64,000 nucleotides of DNA from Geobacter sp. UBA6151 (GTDB taxonomy: Bacteria; Desulfobacterota; Desulfuromonadia; Geobacterales; Pseudopelobacteraceae). Shown piece after piece: positions 26,453 to 36,098 of this stretch (its first letter is position 1; every line of letters starts with the position of its first letter). The notes beneath the pieces were generated by a model. The model saw nothing but the letters and a program-made list of their open reading frames with translations, was not told the origin of the DNA and ran no database searches. The stretch covers positions 9,452-73,451 of the forward strand of contig DIUT01000049.1 in the NCBI GenBank assembly GCA_002423105.1. The letters are read 5' to 3'. The position numbers and the translations under genes were made by a program.

Positions 26453-26845
26453 ATGAAACGATTGCGAATCACTCTGGAAGGCAAAACCTATGAGGTCGGT
26501 GTAGAGGTTCTTGACGATTCAGTCTCTGGTGCTTCGTCATCTCCCTCCGCAACTCCATTTTTAGCCAGACCTGCTTCTGCCGCTGCTGTTGCACCGGCTG
26601 CTGCGCCAGTACCTGAGGACGGCTGCACCACGGTTGTCTGCCCCATGGCCGGTCTGGTGTTCAAGTGCCTGGTCAAGGCTGGCGACACCGTTACCCAGAA
26701 CCAGGTGGTTATTGTGCTGGACGCCATGAAGATGGAGACCCCGGTGTACGCTCCGGTGGCCGGAACAGTGCGGTCTCTGCTGGTCAAGGAAGGGGATGCG
26801 GTGGACGAGGGACATTGTTTATTGCAGATCGATGGTGGAGCGTAA
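26453..26845 (+). CDS. mmdC: Biotin carboxyl carrier subunit of the decarboxylase
   Basis: A 130-residue protein: a short N-terminal beta segment (KRLRITLEGKTYEVGVE), an alanine/proline hinge, and a C-terminal biotinyl domain with the motif DAMKMETPV, whose lysine (about residue 95) carries biotin. It shuttles the carboxyl group from MmdA to MmdB. AAGGAAA precedes the start. Its TAA overlaps the ATG of mmdB. Confidence 0.93.
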   Translation: MKRLRITLEGKTYEVGVEVLDDSVSGASSSPSATPFLARPASAAAVAPAAAPVPEDGCTTVVCPMAGLVFKCLVKAGDTVTQNQVVIVLDAMKMETPVYAPVAGTVRSLLVKEGDAVDEGHCLLQIDGGA

Positions 26846-28008
26846 TGAGCAATGTACTGAATGACGTCAGGCTGATGTTTTTGCATGACACCGGCTTTCA
26901 ATATGTCAACGGCCCGATGGTCATCATGTGGCTGGTCTGTGGCCTGCTGTTCTATCTGGCCATCAAAAAACAGTACGAACCGCTGCTGCTGCTGCCGATT
27001 GCCTTCGGGGCCCTTCTGGCAAACCTGCCGACCAGGGCGCTCTATGACGGCGGCTGGACTCTGGAGGGGATGTACTACCCAACCGCCGGTCTGTATTACT
27101 ATATCAGCCAGGGAATCCACCTGGAACTATTCCCGCCGATCATTTTTCTGGGGGTGGGGGCGCTGACCGACTTCGGGCCGCTGATTGCCAATCCCCGCAC
27201 CCTGCTTTTGGGTGGCGCTGCCCAGGCAGGGGTCTTTGCCACCATGTTCTGCGCCGTGGCCTCCGGCTTGTTCACCCTGGGTGAGGCTGCCTCCATCGGC
27301 ATCATCGGCGGCGCTGACGGCCCCACCTCCATTTTCACCGCCAACAAACTGGCCCCGCACCTGATCGGTCCCATTGCCGTAGCAGCCTACACCTACATGA
27401 GCTTGGTGCCGTTGATCCAACCACCGATCATGAAGGCGCTGACCACCGATGCGGAACGTAAAATCCGGATGAAGAGTCTGCGCAAGGTCGGCAAGCTGGA
27501 ACGGATCATCTTTGCTCTGGTGGTAATGGTGCTCTGCATCATGGTGGTGCCGGACGCCTCAGCCCTGGTCGCCATGCTGATGTTGGGGAACGTACTGCGG
27601 GAATCGGGCGTAGCGGATCGTCTGGTGAAGGCCTGCCAGAATGAGATTATCAATGTTACCACCATCTTCCTCGGCACCGCAGTGGGCATGACCATGCAGG
27701 CTGACATATTCCTGCGCCCCACCACCATGGTGATCATCGGCATGGGGGTTGTGGCGTTCGGGTTTTCCACGGCCAGCGGAGTGATAATGGCCAAGATCAT
27801 GAACCGGCTCTCCCCCAACAACCCGGTCAATCCGCTAATCGGCTCTGCCGGTGTCTCCGCAGTGCCAATGGCGGCGCGGGTCAGCCAGACTGTGGGAGCA
27901 CAATATGACCCGCAAAACCATCTGCTGATGCATGCCATGGGGCCCAACGTGGCGGGCGTCATCGGCACCGCTGTAGCGGCAGGGTACATGATCAGCCGCC
28001 TGGGATGA
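26845..28008 (+). CDS. mmdB: Na+-translocating decarboxylase beta subunit
   Basis: A 387-residue integral membrane protein of the OadB/GcdB/MmdB family with about nine to eleven helices. Conserved parts include FLGVGALTDFGPLIANPRTLLLGGAAQAG with the Na+-site aspartate, GGADGPTSIF, and AAGYMISRLG at the C-terminus. It decarboxylates carboxybiotin and pumps Na+ outward. The start overlaps the mmdC stop. With the other mmd genes it allows energy conservation from methylmalonyl-CoA to propionyl-CoA, which fits a Pelobacter propionicus-like metabolism. Confidence 0.94.
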   Translation: MSNVLNDVRLMFLHDTGFQYVNGPMVIMWLVCGLLFYLAIKKQYEPLLLLPIAFGALLANLPTRALYDGGWTLEGMYYPTAGLYYYISQGIHLELFPPIIFLGVGALTDFGPLIANPRTLLLGGAAQAGVFATMFCAVASGLFTLGEAASIGIIGGADGPTSIFTANKLAPHLIGPIAVAAYTYMSLVPLIQPPIMKALTTDAERKIRMKSLRKVGKLERIIFALVVMVLCIMVVPDASALVAMLMLGNVLRESGVADRLVKACQNEIINVTTIFLGTAVGMTMQADIFLRPTTMVIIGMGVVAFGFSTASGVIMAKIMNRLSPNNPVNPLIGSAGVSAVPMAARVSQTVGAQYDPQNHLLMHAMGPNVAGVIGTAVAAGYMISRLG

Positions 28009-28121
28009 AGAACAGCCCTGACCGCACGAGAATTCAAAATTGAAACGAATCTGCTCCGTGCCGTGCAACCTGTTGCAGCGCCGTTGTCATTCGCGGTTTC
28101 CTTTGTTAGAATCCCTCCTCC

Positions 28122-31100
28122 ATGAAAATCAAACGCCTTGAAATAAGCGGGTTTAAAAGTTTTGCCGACCGGGTTGTGCTGGATTTCCAGCAAGGGGTAA
28201 CCGGCGTGGTCGGCCCTAACGGCTGCGGAAAATCCAACATTGTGGACGCCATCCGCTGGTGCATGGGGGAGCAGTCCGCCAAAAACCTGCGCGGCAAGGC
28301 GATGGAAGATATCATCTTCGCTGGCAGCGACTCGCGCAAGCCTCTGGGCATGGCGGAGGTCTCGCTGATATTTTCGACGGAGGACGGTCTGGCCCCGGCC
28401 AAATACCTTGATTACGGCGAGATCCAGTTGACCCGGCGTCTCTACCGGGATGGCGAGAGCGAATACCTGCTGAACAAAATCCCCTGCCGTTTGCTGGATA
28501 TCACTGAACTGTTCATGGATACCGGCGTCGGTACCAAAGCCTACTCCATCATTGAGCAGGGCAAGATCGGCCAGATCCTGCATTCCCGCCCCGAAGAGCG
28601 GCGGCTTTTGATTGAGGAGGCCGCCGGCGTCACCCGCTACAAGGCCCGCAAGCAGCTTGCCCTGAAAAAAATCGAAGGCACCCGGCAGAACCTGCTGCGC
28701 TTAAACGACCTGATCGGCGAAATCAAGCGGCAATTGGGCTCGTTGCAACGCCAGGCGAAAAAGGCGGAAAAGTTCAAGGAATACCGCCAGGAGCTGCGGG
28801 ATCTCGACATGCGCAGCATCATGCACCGGGCTGCAACGGTGCAGGCAGACCGCACTGAAGCCGAACAGGGGCTGGTGCGGCTGAACGAAGAGATGCAGTT
28901 GGCCTTTGCCGCTGTCGCCCAGGCTGAAAATCGCATGGAAGAGGACCGCCTGGCGATCCTTGAAGCGGAAAAACGGTTGAATACGGTTCAGGAAGAACTG
29001 TTCCGCTGGCGCAGTGACGCTGCCGCCTGCGAAAACGGTCTGGTCTTCCGGCGCCGGGAACATGATACGCTGGGAGAGCGGCTGGTTCGCCTCGACCAGG
29101 AACTGCTGTCCCTCTCCGGCAGCAAGGATACGGCATCCGTCCAACTGGCGGAAACGCAGCAGCAGCAACAGCAGGTGGCACAGCGCCTCACGGAAGCAGC
29201 AGCCGCACTCTTGGCCGCCCAGGAAGCACTACAGGAGCAGGAAGAACAGTTCGAAAGCGCAAACACCTGGCTGGAACAGGGGCGGCGCGAGCTCTTTGCC
29301 GCACTGGCGGAGGTAAACCGCTGCCGGACACAGATTGACGGGATCACCAAGCGCCTGCTGCAGATGGAAGAGCTGCGGCAGCGGCATGACCTTGAAAAAC
29401 TGCGTCTTACCGAACGCATGACAACGCTGACCGGTCAGCAGACCACGCTTGAGGAGCAGCTTGTAGGTCAGCGGACCAGCCAGCAGCAGATAGCGAGTGA
29501 AATCGAGCGCTTAGGCGAGCAGGAGCGGCTTATCAAATCACAGACTCCTATTCTGGAAAAGCGTTGGCAGACCTGTCATGACACCTTGAACCGTACCGCT
29601 TCGCGTCTCACGTCATTGCAGGAGCTGGAAGCCCAGTTTGAAGGGTATGGACATGGCGTACGGGTTCTTTTGAAGGATGCTCCGCTGCGGGAACGACTGG
29701 GGGGCATGCTGGCAGATCTGCTTGAGGTGCCGGAAGAGCTTGAAGCGGCCCTTGAAGCGGTATTGGGCGACCGTTTGCAGATGATCATCTGCCACGATCC
29801 TGCCGATGCCCTTGAAAGCCTTGCCTACCTGCGCACCCACGGAGGAAGGGCTTCTCTGGCACTGCCACGAAACGGAACTGCAGCCAGCTTCAAGGTTCTT
29901 GATGGTCGCGCCACTCCGCTGCTGACAAAAGTCACCGGGCCTGAAACCTTAAGTGGCCTCATGTCATGCCTGCTGTCCGAGACCTATCTTGTGGCCGACC
30001 TGGAAACGGCACTGGAACTTGGTACAAACAGTCCGGAAGCCATCTTTGTCACCGGTGGTGGCGATCTGGTGGCGTTGGGCGGTGTCATCAGCGGCGGGTC
30101 CGCTGAACTGGTGCAATCCGGCATCATCCACAAAAAGCGTGAGATCAAGCTACTGGAAGAGCAACGCCTGGCCTTGCAGGTTGAACTGACCCTGCATGAC
30201 GACGAGCGCAAGCGATTACGGGAAATGACCCAGGAAGTGACGCACACTCTTGCAGAGGAACGTACGCGGCTGCATCGTGGCGAACTGGCGCTTGCCAGCC
30301 TTGTGAAAGATGTGCAGCAGGTAGCTGGTGACATGGCACAGACCGAGGAACGCCTCAAACTGAATACCATGGAACTGGCCGGCCTTGCCGATGAACAACA
30401 GACGCAGCAGCAGGAACTTGAACGCCTGACACAAGCCTTGCAGAGCGGGGAGCAGGCCGTACAGCGCCTTGAAGCGGAGCTGGCAACCCGCGGGGCCGGA
30501 ATTGAAGAGCAACGCCGGATGCTTGCGGCTGCCAGGGAACAGTTAACCACCCTGCGCGTGTCCGAGGCAACTCTGCGGGAACAGGCAGAATCGTTACAGC
30601 GCAGCACAGCAGCCACCGCCACCCGGCTTCAGGAGTTCGATCAACGTTGCCAACAGGGAGCAACGGACCGACAGGCGGCACAGGAGCAGCGGCAGAATCT
30701 GGCGCTGGAAATTGCCGCCGAGGAACAGCGCCTCAAGGAGCTGCTTTCGCAACAACTCACCCTGGATGAGCTGTTGCGTACGACACGTGCAACCTATGAA
30801 GTGATCGGGGCCAAACTATCCGAAAGTGACGCAGCACTCCGCGTCTGCCGGGCTGACAGTGAAATGGTGCGGCAACGCCAGTCAGAACTGACTCTGCGCT
30901 GTTCATCGCTGGCGATGCAGCTTGAGAATCTGGATCAGAATCTCCAGGAGCGCCACCGGATTACCATTGCCGAAATGGCAGAGCGTCCTGATAACACCGA
31001 ATTCGACGAAGCAGCCGCCCGGACCAGGCAACAGGAGCTTGAACAGCTTCTGGAAGAGTTGGGAGACGTCAACCTGATGGCCATTGAAGAGTGCGCCGGC

Positions 31101-31652
31101 ATGGAGGAACGGCACAACTTCCTGACGGCCCAGAAAGCTGACCTTGAGGAGTCGGTTCAGGATCTGCAGCAGGCGATACAGAAAATCAATAAGACTACCC
31201 GCAAACGTTTTTTCGACACCTTTACCCGGATCAACAGCATGTTCAGCGAGATATTTCCGCGCCTGTTCTGCGGAGGCCAGGCGGAGCTGCGTCTGACCGA
31301 TGAGCAGGACCTGCTGGAGACCGGCATTGATATCATCGTACAGCCGCCGGGTAAAAAATTGTCAAATGTTATGCTGCTTTCGGGCGGCGAAAAGGCCCTG
31401 ACCGCCGTTGCCCTGATCTTTGCCATATTTCTGATCAAGCCGACCCCGTTCTGCCTGCTGGATGAGGTGGATGCACCGCTTGATGATGCCAATATCGGCC
31501 GTTTCAACGAAATGGTGCGGGAAATGAGTGCCATTTCCCAATTCATCATAATCACTCACAACAAAACCACCATGGGCGTTGCCGATACTCTCTACGGCGT
31601 CACCATGGAAGAACCGGGCGCATCACGGATAGTCTCGGTCAAACTACATTAG
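28122..31652 (+). CDS. smc: Chromosome segregation protein SMC
   Basis: A 1176-residue condensin ATPase. It has an N-terminal head MKIKRLEISGFKSFADRV with Walker A GPNGCGKSNIVDA (about 32-44), a Q-loop WCMGEQSAKNLRG, and long coiled coils rich in Glu/Gln/Leu. A hinge near residues 500-660 contains YGHGVRVLL, GDRLQMIICHDPADA and GGVISGG. The C-terminal head has the signature LLSGGEKALTAVAL and Walker B FCLLDEVDAPLDDAN. It compacts DNA and is loaded at parS by ParB; a parS site is present at 57999. The gene starts 113 bases after mmdB and leads a unit with the roadblock gene and ftsY. Confidence 0.97.
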   Translation: MKIKRLEISGFKSFADRVVLDFQQGVTGVVGPNGCGKSNIVDAIRWCMGEQSAKNLRGKAMEDIIFAGSDSRKPLGMAEVSLIFSTEDGLAPAKYLDYGEIQLTRRLYRDGESEYLLNKIPCRLLDITELFMDTGVGTKAYSIIEQGKIGQILHSRPEERRLLIEEAAGVTRYKARKQLALKKIEGTRQNLLRLNDLIGEIKRQLGSLQRQAKKAEKFKEYRQELRDLDMRSIMHRAATVQADRTEAEQGLVRLNEEMQLAFAAVAQAENRMEEDRLAILEAEKRLNTVQEELFRWRSDAAACENGLVFRRREHDTLGERLVRLDQELLSLSGSKDTASVQLAETQQQQQQVAQRLTEAAAALLAAQEALQEQEEQFESANTWLEQGRRELFAALAEVNRCRTQIDGITKRLLQMEELRQRHDLEKLRLTERMTTLTGQQTTLEEQLVGQRTSQQQIASEIERLGEQERLIKSQTPILEKRWQTCHDTLNRTASRLTSLQELEAQFEGYGHGVRVLLKDAPLRERLGGMLADLLEVPEELEAALEAVLGDRLQMIICHDPADALESLAYLRTHGGRASLALPRNGTAASFKVLDGRATPLLTKVTGPETLSGLMSCLLSETYLVADLETALELGTNSPEAIFVTGGGDLVALGGVISGGSAELVQSGIIHKKREIKLLEEQRLALQVELTLHDDERKRLREMTQEVTHTLAEERTRLHRGELALASLVKDVQQVAGDMAQTEERLKLNTMELAGLADEQQTQQQELERLTQALQSGEQAVQRLEAELATRGAGIEEQRRMLAAAREQLTTLRVSEATLREQAESLQRSTAATATRLQEFDQRCQQGATDRQAAQEQRQNLALEIAAEEQRLKELLSQQLTLDELLRTTRATYEVIGAKLSESDAALRVCRADSEMVRQRQSELTLRCSSLAMQLENLDQNLQERHRITIAEMAERPDNTEFDEAAARTRQQELEQLLEELGDVNLMAIEECAGMEERHNFLTAQKADLEESVQDLQQAIQKINKTTRKRFFDTFTRINSMFSEIFPRLFCGGQAELRLTDEQDLLETGIDIIVQPPGKKLSNVMLLSGGEKALTAVALIFAIFLIKPTPFCLLDEVDAPLDDANIGRFNEMVREMSAISQFIIITHNKTTMGVADTLYGVTMEEPGASRIVSVKLH

Positions 31653-31720
31653 GCGTTGTTACAACCGTCTGTTTCTGTTATTTTTTCCGCGTCTGAGCAG
31701 AATCCATTCTGGAGTTCCCC

Positions 31721-32077
31721 ATGCCGTTTCAGTCGATTCTGAAAAATCTGGTGGAATCTGTCCCCGGTGCAATCGGTGCCATACTGGTTGACTGGGAAGG
31801 GGAGGCCGTACAGGAATACAGCCACGGCACCCCCTACGACATCCGCTTTATCGGCGCACACAACGGTGTGGTTTTGTCTCGCCTGCGGGACAGCCATCGG
31901 GACAACCAGGGCGGTGCCATTGAACATGTGGAAATTTCATCGGAACAACAGCATCTGCTGACCGGCGTGGTTGATCCCGATTATTCGTTGGTGCTACAGG
32001 TCAAGCGCCCTGCTGCAATGGCATGTGCCCGCTATCATTTTACCGATGCACTACAGCGTATCAGAAGGGTTTTATAA
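31721..32077 (+). CDS. Roadblock/LC7 domain protein
   Basis: A 118-residue single-domain protein starting MPFQSILKNLVESVPGAIGAILVDWEGEAVQEY and including EHVEISSEQQHLLTGVV, matching the roadblock/LC7 fold often paired with small GTPases (MglA type) in Deltaproteobacteria. No GTPase lies next to it; it is squeezed between smc and ftsY, with no gap to ftsY. A role in localisation or GTPase regulation is inference. Confidence 0.75.
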   Translation: MPFQSILKNLVESVPGAIGAILVDWEGEAVQEYSHGTPYDIRFIGAHNGVVLSRLRDSHRDNQGGAIEHVEISSEQQHLLTGVVDPDYSLVLQVKRPAAMACARYHFTDALQRIRRVL

Positions 32078-33106
32078 ATGGCTGAAGAAAAAAGCAGCTT
32101 TCTGAAGGGACTGTTGCAACGGGTAACGGGAACAGTCTCTCCTTCCGAAGCACCGGAGCAGGAAAAAACAACGGAAACCAGCCAGGAACCGGAAGGTTTC
32201 TTTTCGCGATTAAAGAATGGCTTGAAAAAAACCACTGACGGTCTGGTGGGGCGTATTGATGCGCTGGTTCTGGGGAAAAAGGAGATCGATGCCGATACGC
32301 TGGAGGAGTTGGAAGAGATTCTTATTACCTCGGATATCGGCGTACATACGGCTATGGAGCTGATCCGTTCTCTGGAACAGCGCCTTTCCCGCAACGAATT
32401 GAAGGATGGCGAAGCCTTGCGGGCAGCCCTTAAAGCAGACCTGCTTGAGCGACTTATGGCGCACCACAGCACCTTGCATCCGGAGGGGACGGCCCCCTTT
32501 GTCATATTGGTGGTGGGGGTGAACGGCGTCGGTAAGACCACCACCATCGGCAAGCTGGCAGCACGCTACACGGCACAAGGCAAACGGGTGTTACTTGCCG
32601 CCGGGGACACCTTTCGGGCAGCAGCAGCCGAGCAGCTTTCCATCTGGGGGGAGCGGGCCGGTGTGGAGGTGGTCCGTCACCAGGATGGTGCCGACCCATC
32701 AGCCGTTGTCTTTGATGCCTGCAAAGCGGCCCTGGCACGGGAAGTTGATTTGCTGATTATTGATACGGCAGGCAGGTTGCACACCAAAGTTAATCTGATG
32801 GAAGAGATGAAAAAAATTCATCGGGTAATCGGTCGGGAAATCCCCGGCGCACCCCATGAAACACTGTTGATACTGGACGCCGCCACCGGCCAGAACGCAC
32901 TGTCCCAGGCAAAACTTTTCAAGGAGTCCGCAGGCGTAACCGGGCTGGCGCTGACCAAGCTGGATGGCACTGCCAAAGGCGGCATCGTGGTGGCGGTATC
33001 GCGTGAATGCGCCCTGCCGGTACGCTTTATCGGTATTGGCGAAGCTGTTGAGGATCTTCGGGACTTTGATCCGCAGGAGTTTGTGAATGCCCTCTTCCAG
33101 GCATAA
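32078..33106 (+). CDS. ftsY: Signal recognition particle receptor FtsY
   Basis: A 342-residue SRP GTPase with a short acidic N-terminal A region (residues 1-50), an N domain helix bundle, and a G domain with GVNGVGKTTTIGKLAARY (P-loop), DTFRAAAAEQL, DTAGRLHTK, TKLDGTAKGG (TKLD) and the terminal FIGIGEAVEDLRDFDPQEFV. It docks SRP-ribosome complexes at the membrane; the partner SRP RNA is at 17.7 kb. It begins immediately after the roadblock gene stop. Confidence 0.97.
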   Translation: MAEEKSSFLKGLLQRVTGTVSPSEAPEQEKTTETSQEPEGFFSRLKNGLKKTTDGLVGRIDALVLGKKEIDADTLEELEEILITSDIGVHTAMELIRSLEQRLSRNELKDGEALRAALKADLLERLMAHHSTLHPEGTAPFVILVVGVNGVGKTTTIGKLAARYTAQGKRVLLAAGDTFRAAAAEQLSIWGERAGVEVVRHQDGADPSAVVFDACKAALAREVDLLIIDTAGRLHTKVNLMEEMKKIHRVIGREIPGAPHETLLILDAATGQNALSQAKLFKESAGVTGLALTKLDGTAKGGIVVAVSRECALPVRFIGIGEAVEDLRDFDPQEFVNALFQA

Positions 33107-33200
33107 ACAATGTGATCTATTTGGGGATTTCACCCAAATGCCACTTGACGTTGTTCAAGAAAATCAATATATTATTTCACCCTCGTTAGGAGTTGAACAT

Positions 33201-33377
33201 ATGAACGCAGAACTTTTTGACAAACTTGAAACCAAAATCAGTGAACTGCTGGCCCGCCACAGCGCGCTGAAAGATGAAAATAACCGGCTGGCCGAAGAAA
33301 ATCAACAGTTGCAGCAGGAACGTGAAGGGCTCAAGGAACGTATTGATGCAATCCTGAGCAAGTTTGACGACCTGTAA
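33201..33377 (+). CDS. zapB: ZapB-like coiled-coil cell division protein
   Basis: A 58-residue, almost wholly coiled-coil protein (MNAELFDKLETKISELLARH, then DENNRLAEENQQLQQEREGL). ATG 33201 has TAGGAG upstream. It resembles the small ZapB-type proteins that stabilise the FtsZ ring, and it is followed after five bases by zapA, which supports that role. Coiled coils are easily over-called, so the name leans on context. Confidence 0.75.
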   Translation: MNAELFDKLETKISELLARHSALKDENNRLAEENQQLQQEREGLKERIDAILSKFDDL

Positions 33378-33382
33378 TTCAG

Positions 33383-33685
33383 ATGAAGTCAACCCATCTG
33401 GTGACAGTGTTGGGGCGTGAAATTCCGGTCAAAAGTTCTGCACCGGAAGAAAAAGTTCGGGCAGTTGAAACCTTTGTAAACGTTCGCATTGAAGAAATTC
33501 GTAGCCGCCTCACCACGGCGGATCCACAACTGGTAACTATTATCGCCTTGTTGAACATCGCAGAGTCGTACCTGGAACAGCAGGCGGCTCTGGAAAACAG
33601 ACCACTCCTTGATACAAGGATGCACAGTTTGCTGGACAGACTTGACAAGGCATTGGGAAACTCCGGTCTCTTCAGGGAGACTTGA
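33383..33685 (+). CDS. zapA: Cell division protein ZapA
   Basis: A 100-residue FtsZ-ring cross-linker with the N-terminal beta-alpha-beta (HLVTVLGREIPVKSSAPEEKV), the helix AVETFVNVRIEEIRS, and the C-terminal coiled coil. It forms a pair with the upstream ZapB-like gene. The downstream gap holds the probable 6S RNA, and fthC follows, an arrangement conserved in many Proteobacteria. Confidence 0.88.
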   Translation: MKSTHLVTVLGREIPVKSSAPEEKVRAVETFVNVRIEEIRSRLTTADPQLVTIIALLNIAESYLEQQAALENRPLLDTRMHSLLDRLDKALGNSGLFRET

Positions 33686-33689
33686 TATA

Positions 33690-33885
33690 TATTCCAACGC
33701 GCAACCTGTTGTACATTGTTCAGTTTCCGCAGGACAACCTGCGTACTGATACCCGCACTGGCCTATATATCCGCACCGTGAAAGGGGCGGTAGAATTTCC
33801 GCACGTACCGGTCTTGTGAGCCAACCGGAACGTCCTTTCACTCCTACCTGAAGTGACCGAACCTGAAATTCTCAGGTAATACCCT
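33690..33885 (+). ncRNA. ssrS: Probable 6S RNA
   Basis: The 225-base gap between zapA and fthC has no ORF and contains several complementary stretches expected of a long, bulged hairpin. The zapA-ssrS-fthC order is the classic location of 6S RNA, which binds RNA polymerase in stationary phase. I call it from position and structure impression; the ends are approximate and no covariance search was made. Confidence 0.55.
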
Positions 33886-33910
33886 ACAGTTATCTGTTTT
33901 GAAGGCCATT

Positions 33911-34471
33911 ATGCCCAAGGCCGGTTTACGACGTACATTGCTGCGCTGCCGTAGCGAGATGGTCCCGATTATCTGGCAAGCGGCAAGCAGGCTGGCCCAA
34001 GAGCGGCTTATGGCGCTTGAAGCATTTTCCGGAGCTGCATCTATTGCGCTCTATGCGCCGATCCGCAACGAAGTTGATACCGCACTGATTTTTGATGAGG
34101 CCCGCCGTGACGGCAAGCGGGTGCTCTATCCAAGAGTCTGCAATGAAGAGATGCGGTTTCATGAAGTTGCACACGCTGACGGTCTGGAGCAGGGAGCTTT
34201 CGGCATACTTGAACCCTGCAGAACCGGTGAAGGCCTTCCCCCTGATGCCGCCGACCTGATCGTGGTTCCGGGTGTTGCCTTTGATCTTTCCGGGCACCGG
34301 GTAGGATTCGGCAAAGGGTATTATGACCGTTTCTTGGCAACATTGCACAGGCCGGTAACTCTGGTGGGACTCTGTCATGATTTCCAACTGCTGGAACGGG
34401 TTCCCAGCGAAGGGCATGACATCAGAATGCAGTATATCGTGACGGAACAGCGCGTGGTTGTTCCCGATTGA
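33911..34471 (+). CDS. 5-formyltetrahydrofolate cyclo-ligase
   Basis: A 186-residue enzyme (FthC/YgfA family) that converts 5-formyl-THF to 5,10-methenyl-THF using ATP. It has RTLLRCRSEMVP at the N-terminus, ALYAPIRNEVDT, and the C-terminal nucleotide-binding signature PGVAFDLSGHRVGFGKGYYDRFL. ATG 33911 (MPKAGLRRT) has GAAGG upstream; TTG 33899 is possible. Lying next to the probable 6S RNA is the usual arrangement. Confidence 0.92.
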   Translation: MPKAGLRRTLLRCRSEMVPIIWQAASRLAQERLMALEAFSGAASIALYAPIRNEVDTALIFDEARRDGKRVLYPRVCNEEMRFHEVAHADGLEQGAFGILEPCRTGEGLPPDAADLIVVPGVAFDLSGHRVGFGKGYYDRFLATLHRPVTLVGLCHDFQLLERVPSEGHDIRMQYIVTEQRVVVPD

Positions 34472-34532
34472 GACGTGAAGCAGGAACCGGCCCCACGGGC
34501 GGCCGGATGATCATATAGAAGGAGGATGCGGT

Positions 34533-36098
34533 ATGATGACCAGTATTATCATGGCGCTGGTAATTGTTGCGGTTGCCGGCGTAGCTTATTTTGCAGGAAA
34601 TCGTTTCGGTCGCAAAAGCACGGAGGGGATTATTGGTCAGGCCGAGGAACTGGCGGCCAAGGTTCTGGAGGATGCGCGCCGGGAGGCCGATACGATCACC
34701 AAAGAGGCCGAACTGAAGGCCAAGGATTTGGCCCTGGCCGCAAAGGAACAAGCTGAGGGCGAACTTAAGGAAAAGAAGAAGGACATTCAATCCCAGGAAA
34801 AACGGCTACAGCAGAAAGAAGAGCATCTGGACAAGAAGGCGGTTCTGGTTGATCAAAAGGAGATGGACCTGCTGAAGAAGGAACAGGCGCTTACCGTTAA
34901 GGAACAAAGTGTTGTCAGCAAGGAAGATGAGTTATCCCGCGGTCTGGACCAGCAAAAGACCCGGCTGGAGCAAATTTCCGGCATGTCTGCGGAGGAAGCC
35001 AAAAATACGCTGGTGGAAGCGATGGAAAGCGAAGCACGCCATGATGCCGCCAAACGGATCAAGCTGATTGAGGACGAAGCGCGTGAAACGGCAGACAAAA
35101 AATCCAAGGAGATCATCGCCTCGGCCATTCAGCGCTACGCCGGTGAATATGTTTCGGAAAAATGCGTTTCGGTGGTGCCGTTGCCATCCGACGAGATGAA
35201 GGGACGAATTATCGGGCGTGAGGGCCGCAATATCCGCGCTTTAGAGGCTGCCACCGGCATTGACCTGATTATTGACGACACCCCGGAAGCGGTGATCCTC
35301 TCCGGCTTCAATCCGGTTCGCCGTGAGATTGCCCGCTTGTCTCTGGAGAAGCTGCTCTCCGATGGCCGCATCCATCCTGGCCGGATCGAAGAGGTTGTGG
35401 CCAAGTCCGAGGAAGAGGTGGAGAAAGCGATCAAAGAAGCCGGTGAACAGGCCGCCTTTGACCTGGGTGTTCACGGTATCCATCCTGAAGTGCTCAAACT
35501 GGTGGGACGGCTCAAGTACCGTACCTCCTACACCCAGAACGTCTATCAGCACTCGCTGGAAGTGGCGTTCCTCTGCGGCATCATGGCTGCCGAACTGGGT
35601 ATCAACGTCAAGCAGGCCAAACGGGCCGGCCTGCTACACGACCTGGGCAAGGCGGTTGACCATGAGGTTGAAGGTTCACACGCGGTCATCGGCGCCGATC
35701 TGGCTCGCAAGTACGGAGAATCACCCAAGATCGTCCATGCCATTGCCGCCCACCACGAAGATGAAAAACCGTCCACCATCCTGGCCGTACTGGTGCAGGC
35801 GGCAGACGCCTTGTCCGGCGCGCGACCCGGCGCACGGCGGGAGATGATGGAAAGCTATGTCAAGCGTCTGGAGGATCTGGAGCGGATCGCCACCTCCTTT
35901 GACGGCGTGCAGAGTTCCTTTGCCATCCAGGCCGGTCGTGAAATCCGGGTCATGGTCTCCAGTGAAAAGGTTTCTGACGACCAGTCAGTACTGCTGGCCC
36001 GGGACATTGCCAAGAAGATTGAAAGCGAAATGACCTATCCCGGCATGATCAAAGTGAATGTGATCAGGGAAACCCGCTCCACAGAATACGCTCGCTAG
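34533..36098 (+). CDS. rny: Ribonuclease Y
   Basis: A 521-residue endoribonuclease anchored to the membrane by an N-terminal helix (IIMALVIVAVAGVAYFAG). A long charged coiled coil (about 30-200) is followed by a KH domain (MKGRIIGREGRNIRALEAATG) and an HD domain (HSLEVAFLCGIMAAEL ... LLHDLGKAVDHE) that holds the metal-binding His-Asp. It starts mRNA decay. AGGAGG precedes tandem ATGs. Its TAG overlaps the GTG of the ymdB-like gene, as in many genomes. Confidence 0.97.
   Translation: MMTSIIMALVIVAVAGVAYFAGNRFGRKSTEGIIGQAEELAAKVLEDARREADTITKEAELKAKDLALAAKEQAEGELKEKKKDIQSQEKRLQQKEEHLDKKAVLVDQKEMDLLKKEQALTVKEQSVVSKEDELSRGLDQQKTRLEQISGMSAEEAKNTLVEAMESEARHDAAKRIKLIEDEARETADKKSKEIIASAIQRYAGEYVSEKCVSVVPLPSDEMKGRIIGREGRNIRALEAATGIDLIIDDTPEAVILSGFNPVRREIARLSLEKLLSDGRIHPGRIEEVVAKSEEEVEKAIKEAGEQAAFDLGVHGIHPEVLKLVGRLKYRTSYTQNVYQHSLEVAFLCGIMAAELGINVKQAKRAGLLHDLGKAVDHEVEGSHAVIGADLARKYGESPKIVHAIAAHHEDEKPSTILAVLVQAADALSGARPGARREMMESYVKRLEDLERIATSFDGVQSSFAIQAGREIRVMVSSEKVSDDQSVLLARDIAKKIESEMTYPGMIKVNVIRETRSTEYAR

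Noticed and set aside
27393..28583. Minus-strand frame across mmdB and smc
   Set aside because: Spans the junction of two convincing genes and has no domain.
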